DNA of 64,000 bases from Keratinibaculum paraultunense (GTDB lineage Bacteria; Bacillota; Clostridia; Tissierellales; Tepidimicrobiaceae), in NCBI RefSeq assembly GCF_016767175.1, contig NZ_CP068564.1:2170001-2234000 (forward strand), written 5' to 3'. The translations under genes were made by a program, and so were the position numbers. This document shows, in pieces, positions 63,084 through 64,000 of this stretch. Numbering within the stretch: position 1 is the stretch's first letter; each line of letters begins with the position of its first letter. The notes beneath the pieces were generated by a model. It did not search any database and was not told the origin of the DNA. It saw only the letters and a list, made by a program, of their open reading frames with translations.

Positions 63084-63460
63084 TTACACATTGCCTGAAT
63101 TTGTATTAGCTTTTCTTATCTTTACTATAATTATAGATGCAATCTGTATTATGAAAGAAATAATTGTTATTAGTACTAAAAGACCACCAGGGGTAAAGGG
63201 TTTGAAATACCAGCCCCATTCTTCTGATGGCAGCTTTCTTAAAATAAGAAAATATGAAGAAATAAAACTTAATATGTTCCAATAATAAGTATAATAGTAT
63301 TATTTGTCCTAATAGCAGTGCCACAAAGAATTCCAAAACCTGCTATCATAAATCCATAGAATATCATTGTTCCAGAAGTAGCATCACCATTTATAGCTAG
63401 ATATCCATATGGAATACAATAAGCCATGAGCATTAAAAATTTTATTAGTTTTTTATTCAT
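63084..63460 (-). pseudogene. Four-helix membrane protein copy 2, one-base deletion
   Basis: It matches 48283-48660 throughout. A GGG at the IIGN position has become GG near 63281, so the frame ends as IILIIGTY while the rest (FKPFTPGGLLVLITII..) continues in another frame. Confidence 0.85.
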
Positions 63461-63555
63461 ACACCTTGTTCCCCCAAATTATATTTTGTTGTACCTAAAT
63501 CTATCACTGTACGTTAAATAGAAATAATACATCATATAGGCCTATGAACTCATGA

Positions 63556-63789
63556 CTAAATGCTTCGCATTTTCTTTTTTATTAAGAACTTGATAATAAT
63601 AGCAATAAATACAATCAATGCAACAGCTAATCCATATATTTGGATGCTTGTATACCAAGGTGCTGACTGAATTTCATATAAATCAGGATGATTTATATAG
63701 TCAAAATATCTATATATAGAATGAGCTATAGATACGCCAATAAATGAGCCAATTACAGAATTTAGAATAATATTTAACCTTTGGAGCAT
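63556..63789 (-). CDS. Small membrane protein of unknown family
   Basis: 77 residues from the ATG after AGAGGTGGACAAT. Two helices (IILNSVIGSFIGVSIAHSIY and YGLAVALIVFIAIIIKFLI) and a basic tail KKKMRS. It is the first gene after boundary element I. Confidence 0.6.
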   Translation of the reverse strand: MLQRLNIILNSVIGSFIGVSIAHSIYRYFDYINHPDLYEIQSAPWYTSIQIYGLAVALIVFIAIIIKFLIKKKMRSI

Positions 63790-63844
63790 ATTGTCCACCT
63801 CTTTCTACCCTTATCTTATTACTACATATAATCCTACTTATACT

Positions 63845-63980
63845 TACTATACCATTAAATAACAATTTACAATAGTCATATACAGGAGACCAAAGGTCTC
63901 CCCTATAACTCATAGCTTGTCCTACTTATGATAGGGTTCACCCTATCAGTTATACTGGCAAAACTTATTTATCAATCAAA
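63845..63980 (-). repeat. Array boundary element, copy I (with REP hairpin)
   Basis: TATACCATTAAATAACAATT, REP hairpin at 63884-63903 (AGGAGACC-AAA-GGTCTCC), GTCCTACT, hairpin 63929-63948 (TGATAGGGT-TC-ACCCTATCA), TTATACTGGC, CTTATTTATC. The arms carry paired changes against the other copies. The terminator part lies beyond the window edge, so the array probably continues. Confidence 0.9.
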
Positions 63981-64000
63981 ATATAATGAGAATTAAGATT

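Noticed and set aside
41180-64000. CRISPR array
   Set aside because: Repeats are about 150 bp, 1-7 kb apart and imperfect, with genes between; no short regularly spaced repeat is present.
1-64000. tRNA or rRNA genes
   Set aside because: Looked for TTCGANTC-type T-loops with CCA-like ends and rRNA motifs; none was recognised by eye. A covariance search would be decisive.

Overview
This is a very AT-rich window. Its gene families point to an anaerobic, spore-forming Firmicute of the class Clostridia or the Tissierellia: a selenocysteine formate dehydrogenase, a GerMN spore-type lipoprotein, a sigma-54 activator paired with a cysteine desulfidase gene, an FprA flavodiiron protein, and strong Shine-Dalgarno sequences with frequent TTG/GTG starts. 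That assignment is inference from gene content. No rRNA, tRNA or CRISPR array was recognised.

Region 1 (1-41 kb) is mostly core metabolism. In order it holds: a secreted subtilisin cut by the left edge; an amidohydrolase; a complete IS with a DDE transposase; a broken mgtE behind a possible leader peptide; remnants of an ABC-2 exporter; mobA and a three-gene NAD(P)-type formate dehydrogenase operon whose catalytic subunit has an in-frame UGA (selenocysteine) followed by a clear SECIS hairpin; ybaK; a GerMN lipoprotein; the housekeeping sigma factor; a broken heavy-metal exporter; yjbQ; a sigma-54 module (activator, enhancer pair, -24/-12 promoter, cysteine desulfidase cyuA); a BlaI/BlaR1-like sensor pair with two visible operators; a Fic protein whose catalytic His is Tyr; a small XRE/membrane-protein operon; fragments of an ABC exporter and a LytTR two-component system; a Bce-type antimicrobial-peptide detoxification module; a YczE-type membrane protein; FprA; PepT; a YfcC transporter; and two small uncharacterised genes.

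Region 2 (about 41-64 kb) is quite different. Apart from one IS3 insertion, all recognised genes lie on the minus strand. They are short accessory genes: toxin-antitoxin pairs, acetyltransferases, a methyltransferase, Fic/Doc proteins, small membrane proteins, and a sigma factor with a membrane serpin. They fall into packets of 1-3 kb. The packets are separated by related 130-200 bp elements, all in the same orientation. A full element, read leftwards, has the terminator of one packet, a conserved 20-nt hairpin flanked by 8-bp direct repeats, sometimes a REP-like hairpin, and the promoter-like start of the next packet. Several packets occur twice (VapBC plus a 4-TM protein, DUF6036 plus partner, sigma/serpin, an L7/L12-like membrane protein, the MazF antitoxin, a HExxH protein), and usually one copy is decayed. 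The layout resembles a gene-cassette array, but no integrase and no canonical attC site is visible. This is the best candidate for an undescribed system here.

Many genes are interrupted. Some lesions are single-base changes in homopolymers, which could be real mutation or sequence error. Others (a nonsense codon, a 17-bp deletion between short repeats, in-frame deletions, chimeric joints) are hard to explain as error and show real gene decay and recombination.
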